Positions 53,095-62,111 of a stretch of 64,000 nt of DNA are shown piece by piece; position 1 is the first letter of the stretch; the number at the start of each line of letters is the position of its first letter. The stretch comes from Betaproteobacteria bacterium (GTDB lineage: Bacteria > Pseudomonadota > Gammaproteobacteria > Burkholderiales > WYBJ01): NCBI GenBank assembly GCA_009377585.1, contig WHTS01000025.1, positions 1 to 64,000 of the forward strand, written 5' to 3'. The translations under genes were made by a program, and so were the position numbers. The notes under the pieces are model-generated. The model did no database searches. It saw only the letters and a program-made list of their open reading frames with translations, and was not told the DNA's origin.

Positions 53095-53630
53095 TGCAGG
53101 GGCATTTCGTACTGCGCGTTCATTTCGATCAGCCCGAGCAGGAAGCCGATGCGCTTGATCACTTCGGCGATCCCTTGCAAGACCATCAGTGCGAATCCGA
53201 CCGGGATGACGAGCTTCACCGGCCAGCGCAGCAGCCCGCCGGCGTTGCCGGAAACTTCGTTGTCGAGGTACGACTCGACGAAGAACGGCCACGACATCAC
53301 CATCAGGGCGATCATCACCGGCAACAGGAACAGAGCCAGGCCGGCCAGGTCGATCCAGGCGCGGGTACGCGGCGAAGCCTGACCGTAGAGAATATCCACG
53401 CGCACGTGGCCGTTCACTTTGAGCACGAACGGAGCGCCCAGCATCACCATGCCGGCGAACATGTACCACTGCAGTTCCAGCCAGGCATTGGAGGACAGAT
53501 CGAAGGCATAACGCGATACGGCGTTGCCCGCGCTGACCGCGCAGGCGAGCAGCACGAGCCATACCGCAATGCGCCCGAACGCGGCGTTCGCCGCGTCGAT
53601 TCCGCGTGCAACCTTCAGTAGAGCTCGCAT
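53091..53630 (-). CDS. dctQ: TRAP transporter small permease DctQ
   Basis: 179 residues with four membrane helices; DctQ pattern: FGRIAVWLVLLACAVSAGNAVSRYAF, NAWLELQWYMFAGMVMLGAPFVLKVNGHVRVDILYG, LLPVMIALMVMSWPFFVESYLDNEVSGNAGGLLRWPVKLVIPVGFALMVLQGIAEVIKRI. Precedes and overlaps dctM by 4 nt. ATG 53630. Confidence 0.9.
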   Translation of the reverse strand: MRALLKVARGIDAANAAFGRIAVWLVLLACAVSAGNAVSRYAFDLSSNAWLELQWYMFAGMVMLGAPFVLKVNGHVRVDILYGQASPRTRAWIDLAGLALFLLPVMIALMVMSWPFFVESYLDNEVSGNAGGLLRWPVKLVIPVGFALMVLQGIAEVIKRIGFLLGLIEMNAQYEMPLQ

Positions 53631-53806
53631 CCGCTTGCCCGATGGCTTCGGTGTACCGATTGTCCAACAGGATGGGGAGCGGCCGCAAAGCCGCGCAACC
53701 GCTCGCGCAATGTTGATTGCTTTGCAGCGGACTTCAGCCGATCCAGCATGCGGCCGGCCCGAAGCCGGGCTAGAATGACGCGTTTGCCAGCACCGGGTGG
53801 AGTCGC

Positions 53807-55054
53807 ATGGATCGCCGTAAGATCACGGATCGCGCGCTCGCGCGCGCGCTCGACAAGGAGGCGCAGCGCCAGGAGGATCATATCGAGCTGATCGCCTCGG
53901 AAAACTACGCGAGTCCGCAGGTGATGGAGATCCAGGGCTCGGTGCTGACCAACAAATACGCCGAGGGTTATCCCGGGCGGCGCTACTACGGCGGCTGCGA
54001 GTTCGTCGACATCGCCGAGCAGCTCGCGATCGATCGGGCCAAGAAGCTGTTCGGAGCGCAGTTCGCCAACGTTCAACCCCATTCCGGCGCGCAGGCGAAC
54101 CAGGCGATCTATGCGGCCATCATCAAGCCGGGCGATACCATCCTCGGCATGTCGCTCGCGCACGGCGGTCACCTCACCCACGGTTCGCCTGTCAACTTCA
54201 GCGGCAAGCTCTACAAGGTGGTCGCCTACGGTCTCGATCCCGAAACCGAGCGCATCGACTATGCGCAGGTCGAGCGACTGGCCGAGGCGCACAAGCCGCA
54301 GGTGATCGTTGCAGGCGCCTCGGCCTACGCGCCCGTGATCGACTGGGCGCGATTCCGCAAGGTCGCCGACGCCATCGGCGCCAAGCTCTTCGTCGACATG
54401 GCACACTATGCCGGTCTCATCGCCGCTGGCCTGTACCCGAGCCCGGTCGATGTCGCGCACGTGATCGGCAGCACCACGCACAAGACGTTGCGCGGGCCGC
54501 GCGGGGGCTTCATCCTCGCCGATGCCGAGCTCGCGCAGCCGATCAACTCGGCGGTATTCCCGGGCGCGCAGGGCGGCCCGCTCATGCACGTGATCGCCGC
54601 CAAGGCAGCGGCGTTCCACGAAGCGATGACCCCGGCGTTCAAGCGCTATCAGAAGCAGGTGCTGGCGAACGCCAAGGCGCTGGCCGAAGTGCTGGTCGCG
54701 CGCGGATGCCGGGTCGTATCGGGCGGCACCGATTGCCACATGTTCCTGCTGGACCTGCAGCCGAAGCGGCTTACCGGCAAAGAGGTCGAGGCGCTGCTCG
54801 GCAAGGTCGGCATCACGGTGAACAAGAACGCGATCCCGAACGATCCCGAGAAACCGGCGGTCACCAGCGGCATCCGGCTCGGCTCTCCCGCGATGACCAC
54901 CCGCGGCTTCGGGCTCACGGAAGCGCGCAAGGTCGGGGAACTGATCGCGGACGTGCTCGATGCGCCGGGCAACCGGCGCAAGATCGGACAGGTGGCGGCG
55001 GAAGTGCGCAAGCTCTGCCGGCGCTTCCCCGTGTACACGCGGCGCGGGCGTTGA
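53807..55054 (+). CDS. glyA: Serine hydroxymethyltransferase
   Basis: 415 residues, full length. The family block [44 protein letters not shown] is intact; the PLP lysine lies in [32 protein letters not shown] and [21 protein letters not shown] follow. It interconverts serine and glycine with tetrahydrofolate. It is the first gene of the glyA-nrdR-rib series, with nrdR starting 9 nt after its stop. Confidence 0.97.
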   Translation: MDRRKITDRALARALDKEAQRQEDHIELIASENYASPQVMEIQGSVLTNKYAEGYPGRRYYGGCEFVDIAEQLAIDRAKKLFGAQFANVQPHSGAQANQAIYAAIIKPGDTILGMSLAHGGHLTHGSPVNFSGKLYKVVAYGLDPETERIDYAQVERLAEAHKPQVIVAGASAYAPVIDWARFRKVADAIGAKLFVDMAHYAGLIAAGLYPSPVDVAHVIGSTTHKTLRGPRGGFILADAELAQPINSAVFPGAQGGPLMHVIAAKAAAFHEAMTPAFKRYQKQVLANAKALAEVLVARGCRVVSGGTDCHMFLLDLQPKRLTGKEVEALLGKVGITVNKNAIPNDPEKPAVTSGIRLGSPAMTTRGFGLTEARKVGELIADVLDAPGNRRKIGQVAAEVRKLCRRFPVYTRRGR

Positions 55055-55063
55055 GATGCCATC

Positions 55064-55537
55064 GTGAAGTGCCCCTTCTGCAACGCGCCCGACACCCAGG
55101 TGGTCGATTCGCGCGTGAACGAGGAGGGCACGAGCGTGCGCCGGCGCCGGCGCTGCCCCAAGTGCAGCAAGCGCTTCACCACCTACGAGACGATCGAGCT
55201 GCGCCTGCCGCAGGTGATCAAGCAGGACGGGCGGCGCACCGAGTTCAGCCGCGACAAGCTCGTGACCGGCTTTCGGCGCGCGCTGCACAAGCGCACGGTG
55301 CCGACGGAGAAAGTCGACGCGGCGGTTGAGCGCATCGTCCAGAATCTGCTGGCGCTGGGCGTGCGCGAGGTGCCCGCACGCCAGATCGGCGACATGGTGA
55401 TGGAGGAGCTCTATCAGCTCGACCAGGTCGCCTACATCCGGTTCGCGTCGGTCTATCGCTCGTTTCAGGATATCGAGGACTTCCGTAACGTGATCCAGGA
55501 AGTGCAGAAGCCGAACAGCCGGCGCAAGGCGAGTTGA
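55064..55537 (+). CDS. nrdR: Transcriptional repressor NrdR
   Basis: 157 residues. The zinc ribbon [17 protein letters not shown] ... [17 protein letters not shown] is followed by an ATP-cone domain ([29 protein letters not shown]). It represses ribonucleotide-reductase genes in response to (d)ATP. GTG start at 55064. Between glyA and the riboflavin genes, the usual proteobacterial place. Confidence 0.96.
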   Translation: MKCPFCNAPDTQVVDSRVNEEGTSVRRRRRCPKCSKRFTTYETIELRLPQVIKQDGRRTEFSRDKLVTGFRRALHKRTVPTEKVDAAVERIVQNLLALGVREVPARQIGDMVMEELYQLDQVAYIRFASVYRSFQDIEDFRNVIQEVQKPNSRRKAS

Positions 55538-55540
55538 TGT

Positions 55541-55657
55541 CGTCATTCCCGTGTAAACGGGAATCCAGGATAGCCCTGGCGATATGCAGGACGCGATTTT
55601 GGTGTCCTGGACTCCCGCCTGCGCGGGAGGTCACTTCCGCTAGAGCGGGAGTGACAG
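55541..55657. repeat. Palindromic repeat cluster (dRS3-like ATTCCCG) before ribD
   Basis: ATTCCCGT-GTAA-ACGGGAAT (55545-55564), CTCCCGC-CTG-CGCGGGAG (about 55612-55629) and CACTTCCGC-TAGA-GCGGGAGTG (55632-55654) follow one another. Outer GTCATTCCCG/CGGGAGTGAC ends make the whole block roughly symmetrical, like a small non-autonomous element. Relative of 15130-15149. Confidence 0.6.
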
Positions 55658-55667
55658 CAAGAGCCGA

Positions 55668-56807
55668 ATGAATCGTTCGTTTCCAGGATTTTTTCCCGAT
55701 CGCACAGCAGTCGTGTCCATACCCGCCGACCAGGAATTCATGGCTCGTGCGCTCCGGCTTGCCGAGCGCGGCCTCAACACGACCATGCCGAATCCGCGTG
55801 TGGGATGCGTGCTGGTGCGCGCAGGTGCGGTCGTCGGCGAGGGTTGGCATGAGCGCGCCGGCGAGGCGCACGCCGAGATCGCGGCGCTGCGCGCGGCGGG
55901 CGAAGCGGCGCGAGGCGCGGTCGCCTATGTGACGCTGGAGCCGTGCTGCCACCACGGCCGCACGCCGCCGTGCGCCGACGCGCTGATCGATGCCGGTGTC
56001 GCGCGCGTGGTCGCGGCCATGAAGGATCCGAATCCGCTCGTGTCCGGGGCTGGGTTGGCGAAGCTGCAAGCCGCCGGGATCGTGGCCGAGGCGGGCGTGC
56101 TGGAGGAAAAGGCGCGCGAGCTCAATATCGGGTTCGTAAGCCGCATGCAACGCGGCCGGCCCTGGGTGCGACTCAAGATCGCCACGACGCTGGACGGAAA
56201 GACCGCGCTTTCGAACGGCGCGAGCCAATGGATCACCGGCCCCGAGGCGCGTGCGGACGGTCACGCGTGGCGGGCCCGCGCCTGCGCGATACTCACCGGT
56301 ATCGGCACGGTGCGCGCGGACGATCCTCGCCTGACCGTGCGCGATGTGACCGCATCGCGCCAGCCCTTGCGGATCGTCGTCGACTCGCGCATGACCATCG
56401 GGCCGCAGGCGAACGTCCTGGCGGGCGGCGGAGCGCTGGTGGTTGCGGCCCATCAGGACACGGCAAAGGCGGCGACGTTGCGTGCGGCCGGCAGCGAAAC
56501 GCTGGTCATTCCCGGGGCGGACGGTCAGGTCGATCTGGCGGCGCTCATGGCCGAGCTGGGCACGCGCGCGATAAACGAAATCCATGTCGAAGCGGGGCCC
56601 ATCTTGAATGGTGCGTTGCTGCGCGAGAGGCTGGCCGACGAAATACTGCTCTACTTTGCGCCGAGCCTGCTCGGGGATCGTGCGCGTGGCATGTTCGACC
56701 TGCCGGAACTGAATTCACTTGGCGAGCGCCATGCGCTGGACCTGCGCGACGTGCGCCGCATCGGAGCGGACTTGCGTATCCTCGCCCGTATGCTGGATTC
56801 GCGATGA
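55668..56807 (+). CDS. ribD: Riboflavin biosynthesis deaminase/reductase RibD
   Basis: Up to 379 residues. The deaminase domain has the zinc site HAEIAAL ... LEPCCHHGRTPPC; the reductase domain starts near WVRLKIATTLDGKTALSNGASQWITGPEAR and ends with LDLRDVRRIGADLRILAR. It performs the second and third steps after GTP cyclohydrolase II. Either ATG 55668 or GTG 55713 may be used; the latter gives the shorter family-like start (SIPADQEFMARALRLAERG). No strong ribosome-binding site decides. Confidence 0.95.
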   Translation: MNRSFPGFFPDRTAVVSIPADQEFMARALRLAERGLNTTMPNPRVGCVLVRAGAVVGEGWHERAGEAHAEIAALRAAGEAARGAVAYVTLEPCCHHGRTPPCADALIDAGVARVVAAMKDPNPLVSGAGLAKLQAAGIVAEAGVLEEKARELNIGFVSRMQRGRPWVRLKIATTLDGKTALSNGASQWITGPEARADGHAWRARACAILTGIGTVRADDPRLTVRDVTASRQPLRIVVDSRMTIGPQANVLAGGGALVVAAHQDTAKAATLRAAGSETLVIPGADGQVDLAALMAELGTRAINEIHVEAGPILNGALLRERLADEILLYFAPSLLGDRARGMFDLPELNSLGERHALDLRDVRRIGADLRILARMLDSR

Positions 56808-56828
56808 ATCGCTAGAAGGAGTTGCGCT

Positions 56829-57425
56829 GTGTTCACTGGAATCGTTGCCGCCGTGGGCCGCATCCGCAGTCTCGATCCGGCCGGGCAGGGCGCCTGCTTG
56901 GCGATCGAGGCCGGTAACCTGCCGCTGGACGACGTTGCGATCGGCGACAGCATCGCGGTCGACGGCGCCTGCCTGACGGTGACCCGCATGCAGCCGGGCG
57001 CATTCGAAGCCGACGTGTCGGCCGAGACGGCTGCGTGCACAGCAGGCTTTGCGGCCGGCGCTGCGGTCAACCTGGAAAAGGCGTTGCGGCTATCCGATCG
57101 CCTGGGCGGTCACCTGGTGAGCGGTCATGTCGACGGCACCGGAGAGGTGGTCCGCTTCGAGCCCATCGGTGATGACCGGTTGCTTGGCGTGCGCGTCGCC
57201 GCTGACCTCGTGCGTTATGTCGCGCGCAAGGGCTCGGTGACGGTGAACGGCGTGAGCCTCACCGTGAACGAGATCGGGGACGACACGTTTTCGGTCAATC
57301 TCATTCCCCATACGCTCGCTGCCACCAATCTCGGTGCGCTCGCGCCCGGCAGGCGGGTGAACATCGAGGTCGACATACTGGCTCGCTATATCGAGCGGTT
57401 TTTAATCGTTTCGAAGGGCGTCTGA
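56829..57425 (+). CDS. ribE: Riboflavin synthase alpha chain
   Basis: 198 residues with the MFTGIVAAVGRI start and two lumazine-binding barrels: IGDSIAVDGACLTVTRM and KALRLSDRLGGHLVSGHVDGTGEVV in barrel one/two, KGSVTVNGVSLTVNEIGDDTFSVNLIPHT in the second. It dismutates 6,7-dimethyl-8-ribityllumazine to riboflavin. GTG 56829 follows AAGGAG. Immediately after its stop the sequence changes to a foreign-looking remnant. Confidence 0.96.
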   Translation: MFTGIVAAVGRIRSLDPAGQGACLAIEAGNLPLDDVAIGDSIAVDGACLTVTRMQPGAFEADVSAETAACTAGFAAGAAVNLEKALRLSDRLGGHLVSGHVDGTGEVVRFEPIGDDRLLGVRVAADLVRYVARKGSVTVNGVSLTVNEIGDDTFSVNLIPHTLAATNLGALAPGRRVNIEVDILARYIERFLIVSKGV

Positions 57426-58348
57426 CCACGATCCAAAGGCTTCCTCAATGGTTCCAATACCTATAACGGCCCAACGGCCGTGTCCAACGCAGCTGACGCT
57501 CTAATTTCTGCCTTGAAGCCAACATCGTGGCGGTTTTCCGGGATACGCGGTTATGGCTACGGTGCGGACATTTATAGGTTCGTCGTCACGGACTATCACT
57601 ATGACGCAAGGTTTGGCACGAGTACCGTGTTGAATCTGCAAGATATCTTTAATATCTCTTGGCCGAGCCTGATTTGACGTTCAAGAATGTTTCGCAAGCT
57701 GAGTTGTATCAACTGGCGAAGGACGCGTATCTCCTGGTCAAGCAAATACGACCGGACGCCAAAACCGTCGGCCCAAGCATCGTGTCGTTCAAGCCGAAGG
57801 TATTGAATGCGCTGATCGACCAAATGGCGCGAGATGGCATTCGCTTCGATGCCATCTCCTGGCATGAGCTTGGCAAGGACCCCGACGTGATTGGGCAGCA
57901 TGTGGCTACCATGAGAGCTTTTTTCAAAGAGCATCCGGGGATTTGCCAGCCGTCCTGCCCTGAAATTCATATCAATGAATATCACGGGGAAGACACGATG
58001 TTCATTCCGGGGCACGCAGTGGGATGGCTCAGTAACCTGGAATCGTCGAATGTCGACCAGGCCAATAAGGCCTGTTGGGGCGGAGATGTCGGATCGCCTA
58101 TTTCTTACCAGTCCTGTTGGTATGGCTTTTCGGGACTCCTCGTGCCAAATAAGTTGACGCCTCAGCCTCTCTACTGGGTCTACAAGTTTTACGCCGAGAT
58201 GAACGCGTCCAGGTTTGCAGCAAAGAGCACGCCCAAAGCCGATAGCATGACCAGCTTCAATGCGGCGCCGGCAAATTCAGTGCTGTCCCTGCAGTTCGAT
58301 CGTTTTCCAGCAGGGGACGCTTTCTGGGTAGTCGTCACGCCGAAATGA
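57426..58348 (+). pseudogene. Broken glycosidase-like (GH39-type) remnant inside the riboflavin cluster
   Basis: Two partial frames. The first begins right after the ribE stop (GFLNGSNTYNGPTAVSNAAD ... SWRFSGIRGYGYGADIYRFVVTDYHYD) and stops at 57675. The second, in another frame, runs from about 57659 to 58348: RPDAKTVGPSIVSFKPKVLNALIDQM, FDAISWHELGKDP, PEIHINEYHG (candidate catalytic Glu), NLESSNVDQANKACWGG, and a beta-rich end. The pattern resembles GH39/beta-xylosidase-like enzymes, but that assignment is tentative. No start codon with a ribosome-binding site exists, and a middle segment is missing. G+C looks clearly lower than in flanking genes, suggesting transfer. Confidence 0.55.
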
Positions 58349-58640
58349 TCCGGCGTAGTGAACGATGAATCGAACCCGTGCGGTCTGGGATTTCACGGCA
58401 CTGAACCGACCTGCCTGCCTGACCGCCGACCGCCAAGAACGTGTTTGAGCCGCCGGAGGGAGTCCGGTAGGTTCATGTGGCCGAGGCGGCGCGCTGGAGC
58501 AAGGGTTCTGAACGAGGCGCGAGTCGGGCCCGAAATGGGACAGCCATAACGGGCTCCGCGGACGCTCGCTGGGCGCGCAATGCTAGAATCCTCGCATTCG
58601 TGACGGGCGCGCCCGCGCTCGCGCCGCAAAGTTGCACATC

Positions 58641-59738
58641 ATGGCCGTCAGCCCAATTCCGGAAATCATCGCCGACATGCGCGCCGGCAAGATGGTGATC
58701 CTCGTCGACGACGAGGAGCGCGAGAACGAAGGCGACCTGGTGCTCGCAGCCGACTTCGTCAGCGCCGAAGCGATCAACTTCATGGCGCGCTACGGCCGCG
58801 GCCTCATCTGCCTGACGCTCACCGAAGAGCGTTGCCGTCAGCTCGAGCTGCCGCCCATGGTGGCCAACAACCGGGCGCCGCACCGAACGGCGTTCACCGT
58901 GTCGATCGAAGCCGCCGAAGGTGTGACGACCGGCATCTCGGCGGCCGACCGCGCGCAGACCGTGCGTGCAGCCACCCGGGCCGACGCGAGCGCGCACGAC
59001 ATCGTCCAGCCCGGCCACATCTTTCCGCTCACGGCGCAGCCCGGCGGGGTGCTGGTGCGGGCGGGGCATACCGAGGCGGGCTGCGATCTGGCCTCGCTCG
59101 CCGGGGTTTCTCCAGCGGCGGTGATCTGCGAGGTGCTGAAAGAGGACGGCGAGATGGCGCGGCTGCCGGACCTGCTCGAGTTCGCCGCCCTGCACGGGCT
59201 CAAGGTCGGCACGATCGCCGATCTCATCCACTACCGCAGCCGCACCGAGAAGCTGGTCGTTCGCCTGTACGAGCGCGAGGTCGAGACGTTTCACGGTCCT
59301 TTCCGGCTCGTGGCCTATGGCGACAAGATCGCCGCCACAATCCATTTTGCCTTGGTGCGCGGAACGATCTCGCCGCAGGCCGAGACGCTGGTGCGCGTGC
59401 ACGAGCCGCTTTCGGCCATCGATCTGCTCGACATTCGAAGCCAGCGCCACTCGTGGAATCTCAACGACGCAATGGCCGCGGTCGCGCGCGAAGGCGCGGG
59501 CGTCATCGTGCTGTTGCACCGGCCAGAGACCGGGCAGGATCTGCTCGAACGCGCTCGTGCCGCGGATGTGGCCGACACGGGCCCGAGCTCGGTGACGTTG
59601 CGCACCTACGGCATCGGTGCGCAGATCTTGCGCGACCTGGGCGTCGCTCGCATGCGGCTCATGGCGCTTCCGCGCAAGATGCCGAGCATGGTGGGATTCG
59701 ATCTGGAAGTGACCGGCTATCTGCTGCCGGCAGACTGA
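58641..59738 (+). CDS. ribBA: 3,4-dihydroxy-2-butanone-4-phosphate synthase with degenerate GTP cyclohydrolase II domain
   Basis: 365 residues. The N-terminal RibB domain is complete: [19 protein letters not shown], and [27 protein letters not shown]. The C-terminal domain keeps the RibA fold ([20 protein letters not shown] ... [19 protein letters not shown]), but the zinc-site cysteines of GCHII (SxRCDCG) are absent; the matching stretch reads [18 protein letters not shown]. It should therefore make the four-carbon precursor only, with a separate RibA elsewhere. No FMN riboswitch is evident in the ~290 nt upstream. Confidence 0.93.
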   Translation: MAVSPIPEIIADMRAGKMVILVDDEERENEGDLVLAADFVSAEAINFMARYGRGLICLTLTEERCRQLELPPMVANNRAPHRTAFTVSIEAAEGVTTGISAADRAQTVRAATRADASAHDIVQPGHIFPLTAQPGGVLVRAGHTEAGCDLASLAGVSPAAVICEVLKEDGEMARLPDLLEFAALHGLKVGTIADLIHYRSRTEKLVVRLYEREVETFHGPFRLVAYGDKIAATIHFALVRGTISPQAETLVRVHEPLSAIDLLDIRSQRHSWNLNDAMAAVAREGAGVIVLLHRPETGQDLLERARAADVADTGPSSVTLRTYGIGAQILRDLGVARMRLMALPRKMPSMVGFDLEVTGYLLPAD

Positions 59739-59757
59739 CGCAGACGAGGGGTTCGCG

Positions 59758-60237
59758 ATGGCACGCTCGAACGCAATCCAAGAGCTCGAACCGAAACCGG
59801 ACGGGACCGGCCTGCGCATCGGCATCGCCGTGGCCCGGTTCAACGCGGAAGTCGGCGAGGGACTGCTGTCCGCGTGCACCGCGGCGCTGCGCAAGCACGG
59901 GGTGAATGATTCCGATGTCCTGATCGTCACCGTCCCGGGCGCCCTGGAGCTGTCGCTGGTCTTGCAGAAGCTGGCGCAAAGCCGCCGTTTCGACGCCTTG
60001 ATCGCGCTCGGCGCCGTCATCCGCGGCGAGACCTATCACTTCGAGATCGTCTCGAACGAATCGGCCAGCGGGATCACGAGCGTGCAACTCGACACGGGCA
60101 TACCGATCGCCAACGGTGTGCTCACCTGCGATACCGACGACCAGGCGGCCGAACGCGTGCAACAAAAGGGCGCCGAGTGCGCCGCGGCCGCGATCGAGAT
60201 GGTGAACCTGCTGCGCGGCATCGACGCGCTGCGCTAG
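59758..60237 (+). CDS. ribH: 6,7-dimethyl-8-ribityllumazine synthase
   Basis: 159 residues: [20 protein letters not shown] (substrate pocket Phe-Asn), [36 protein letters not shown] with the catalytic His, and [20 protein letters not shown]. Condenses the RibB and RibD products. It lies 19 nt after ribBA. nusB, usually next, is replaced by an ECF sigma gene. Confidence 0.96.
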   Translation: MARSNAIQELEPKPDGTGLRIGIAVARFNAEVGEGLLSACTAALRKHGVNDSDVLIVTVPGALELSLVLQKLAQSRRFDALIALGAVIRGETYHFEIVSNESASGITSVQLDTGIPIANGVLTCDTDDQAAERVQQKGAECAAAAIEMVNLLRGIDALR

Positions 60238-60253
60238 TGCCAGGGCCCAGATC

Positions 60254-60820
60254 GTGACCCCATCCGGCGAGCTGCAGGAGCTCCTGAGCCGCGTCGCGCT
60301 GCAGGATCGGGCCGCTTTCCGCCGCTTGTACGATGCCACCGCACCGTATCTGTTGGGCGTCGCGCTTCGTATAGTGAGACAAAGGGAGCGCGCAGAGGAA
60401 GTGTTGCAGGATGCCTTCGTCAACGCATGGAACCGGGCCGGCGCCTATCAGGCGGCGCTGAGCCAGCCCATGACGTGGCTCACCGCCATCGTGCGCAACC
60501 GGGCCCTGGACGAGCTGCGCGGCGCTTCCCGGCGCAGGACCGAGTCGCTCGACGATGACGGCGAGCGGCAGGCGCGCGAGATCGCCGACGACGGACCGAA
60601 TCCCCTCGGCCTGCTGGAAAAGGCCGCCGATGCGCTCGCCATCCGCGATTGCCTTGCGCTCATCGAAGGGCCGCAGCGGCAGTGCCTCGCACTCGCCTAC
60701 TACCAGGGACTCAGCCACTCGGAAGTCGCGCAAACCATGGGTTCTCCCATCGGCAGCGTCAAAGTCTGGCTGCGGCGCGGGCTGGAGCGCCTGAAGCGCT
60801 GCCTCGACCGGCTTGCATGA
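60254..60820 (+). CDS. ECF-type RNA polymerase sigma factor
   Basis: 188 residues. Region 2: RAAFRRLYDATAPYLLGVALRIVRQRERAEEVLQDAFVNAWNRAGAY ... MTWLTAIVRNRALDELRG. Region 4: RQCLALAYYQGLSHSEVAQTMGSPIGSVKVWLRRGLERLKRCL. Resembles SigK-like group IV factors. GTG 60254, 16 nt after ribH, so read-through from the riboflavin genes is possible. The stop overlaps the anti-sigma start (ATGA). Confidence 0.92.
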   Translation: MTPSGELQELLSRVALQDRAAFRRLYDATAPYLLGVALRIVRQRERAEEVLQDAFVNAWNRAGAYQAALSQPMTWLTAIVRNRALDELRGASRRRTESLDDDGERQAREIADDGPNPLGLLEKAADALAIRDCLALIEGPQRQCLALAYYQGLSHSEVAQTMGSPIGSVKVWLRRGLERLKRCLDRLA

Positions 60821-61539
60821 ATTACGACCGTCCCGATCTGCTGGATCGGCTCGCTGCCGAATACGTGCTCGGCACCATGAGCGGACGCGTGCGGCGTCGC
60901 TTCCAGGCGATCCTGCGTGTCGTCCCGCGTGCGGTCGAGGCGGTCACGGCGTGGGAGCGGCGGCTCAATCCGTTGGCGCAATCGGTGCCGCCGGTCGAGC
61001 CGGCCGCGGCGAGCTGGGGAGCGATCGAGCGCCGCATCGGCGCCGCCGTGCGCCCTGCGGCTTCGCCGCGATGGTACGGCTGGCTCGCACCGATTCTGGG
61101 AGTGGCGTTCGGCGTGGTCGCGACGGTCGGCCTGGTGCGCCTCTACCCGACCGTGCTGGTGCCGGTGGACGAGATCATCCAGGAGCGCGCGACGCTGCCT
61201 GCGAGCTACGTCGGCCTGCTGACGGATTCGACCGGGGCGCCGGTCGTGCTGGCGAGCTCGATGCGACATGGCCGAACGCTGTCGGTCAAGATCCTGCGCC
61301 GAATCGACGTTCCGGCCGGCAAGGTGTTGCAGCTGTGGGCGCTTCCCGCCAAGGGCGAGCCATTCCCGCTTGGGGTCATTCCCGCCGAGGGCAAAGGCAG
61401 CTTCCGGATGGCCGACACTTCGGAGAAACTCCTGTCCAACGTGCCGCGCCTGATGGTTACGCTGCAAGACGTTCCCGCCAAGCCGGGCGACAAGCCGGGC
61501 GAAGCGATTCTCAGCGGCAACTGCGTCAAGCTCTGGTAG
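60817..61539 (+). CDS. RskA-type membrane anti-sigma factor
   Basis: 240 residues: an N-terminal cytoplasmic anti-sigma segment (DLLDRLAAEYVLGTMSGRVRRRFQAILR), one membrane helix (WLAPILGVAFGVVATVGLVRL), and a periplasmic RskA domain (YVGLLTDSTGAPVVLASSMRHGRTLSVKIL ... LQLWALPAKGEPFPLGVIPAEGKG). It should hold the preceding sigma factor inactive until a periplasmic signal; a 4-nt overlap couples the two. Confidence 0.9.
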   Translation: MNYDRPDLLDRLAAEYVLGTMSGRVRRRFQAILRVVPRAVEAVTAWERRLNPLAQSVPPVEPAAASWGAIERRIGAAVRPAASPRWYGWLAPILGVAFGVVATVGLVRLYPTVLVPVDEIIQERATLPASYVGLLTDSTGAPVVLASSMRHGRTLSVKILRRIDVPAGKVLQLWALPAKGEPFPLGVIPAEGKGSFRMADTSEKLLSNVPRLMVTLQDVPAKPGDKPGEAILSGNCVKLW

Positions 61540-61641
61540 ACGAAAATCGTTCGTGCGGCTGTCTCCGAGTGGGGAGGCGGCAACGTATATCGGCCTGGAA
61601 ACGCAATTGCGCGTTGCCTTCGAACAGCCGGGAGACGATCG

Positions 61642-62058
61642 ATGAACAAGATGGTCATGGCCGCATTGGCGGCCGCATTCGCCAGCGGATTGACTCAGGC
61701 CCAGACGGTCGGGCAGCAGCACGGCCTGCTCGCCGACGCAACCGAGCGCACGCTCTACACCTTCACCCAGGATGCGCCGAACAAAATCAATTGCAACGCA
61801 GCTTGCGCCGCTGCCTGGCCGCCGTTCCTGACCAAGGAGGGCGAGCGGAAGCGTGCCGGGTTCGAGGCGATCGTGCGCGACGACGGGACCAGGCAGTGGG
61901 CGCTGCACGGAAAACCGCTGTACTACTTCGCGGCCGACACGCAACCCGGCGATGCGAAGGGCGACGGTCAGGGCGGGGTATGGCATGTCGTGCGCGAAGG
62001 CAAGGCTTCTGGTACACCGGCTGCGAACTCGAGCAGCAGCTCGTACGGCGGCTATTGA
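61642..62058 (+). CDS. Secreted COG4315-type repeat protein
   Basis: 138 residues with signal peptide MNKMVMAALAAAFASGLTQA. The family repeat appears twice: ERTLYTFTQDAPNKINCNAACAAAWPPF (Y-x-F-x-x-D with a Cys pair) and HGKPLYYFAADTQPGDAKGDGQGGVWHVV. The family is often encoded with ECF sigma/anti-sigma pairs. Function unknown. A Ser/Gly/Tyr-rich tail ends the protein. Confidence 0.83.
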   Translation: MNKMVMAALAAAFASGLTQAQTVGQQHGLLADATERTLYTFTQDAPNKINCNAACAAAWPPFLTKEGERKRAGFEAIVRDDGTRQWALHGKPLYYFAADTQPGDAKGDGQGGVWHVVREGKASGTPAANSSSSSYGGY

Positions 62059-62111
62059 GCCATTCGAAGATCGCCAGAGATAAGAGCAAAGAGAGCAACG
62101 AAGGAGGCACC

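Noticed and set aside
58349-58640. FMN riboswitch upstream of ribBA
   Set aside because: None of the conserved RFN-element blocks can be read in this stretch.
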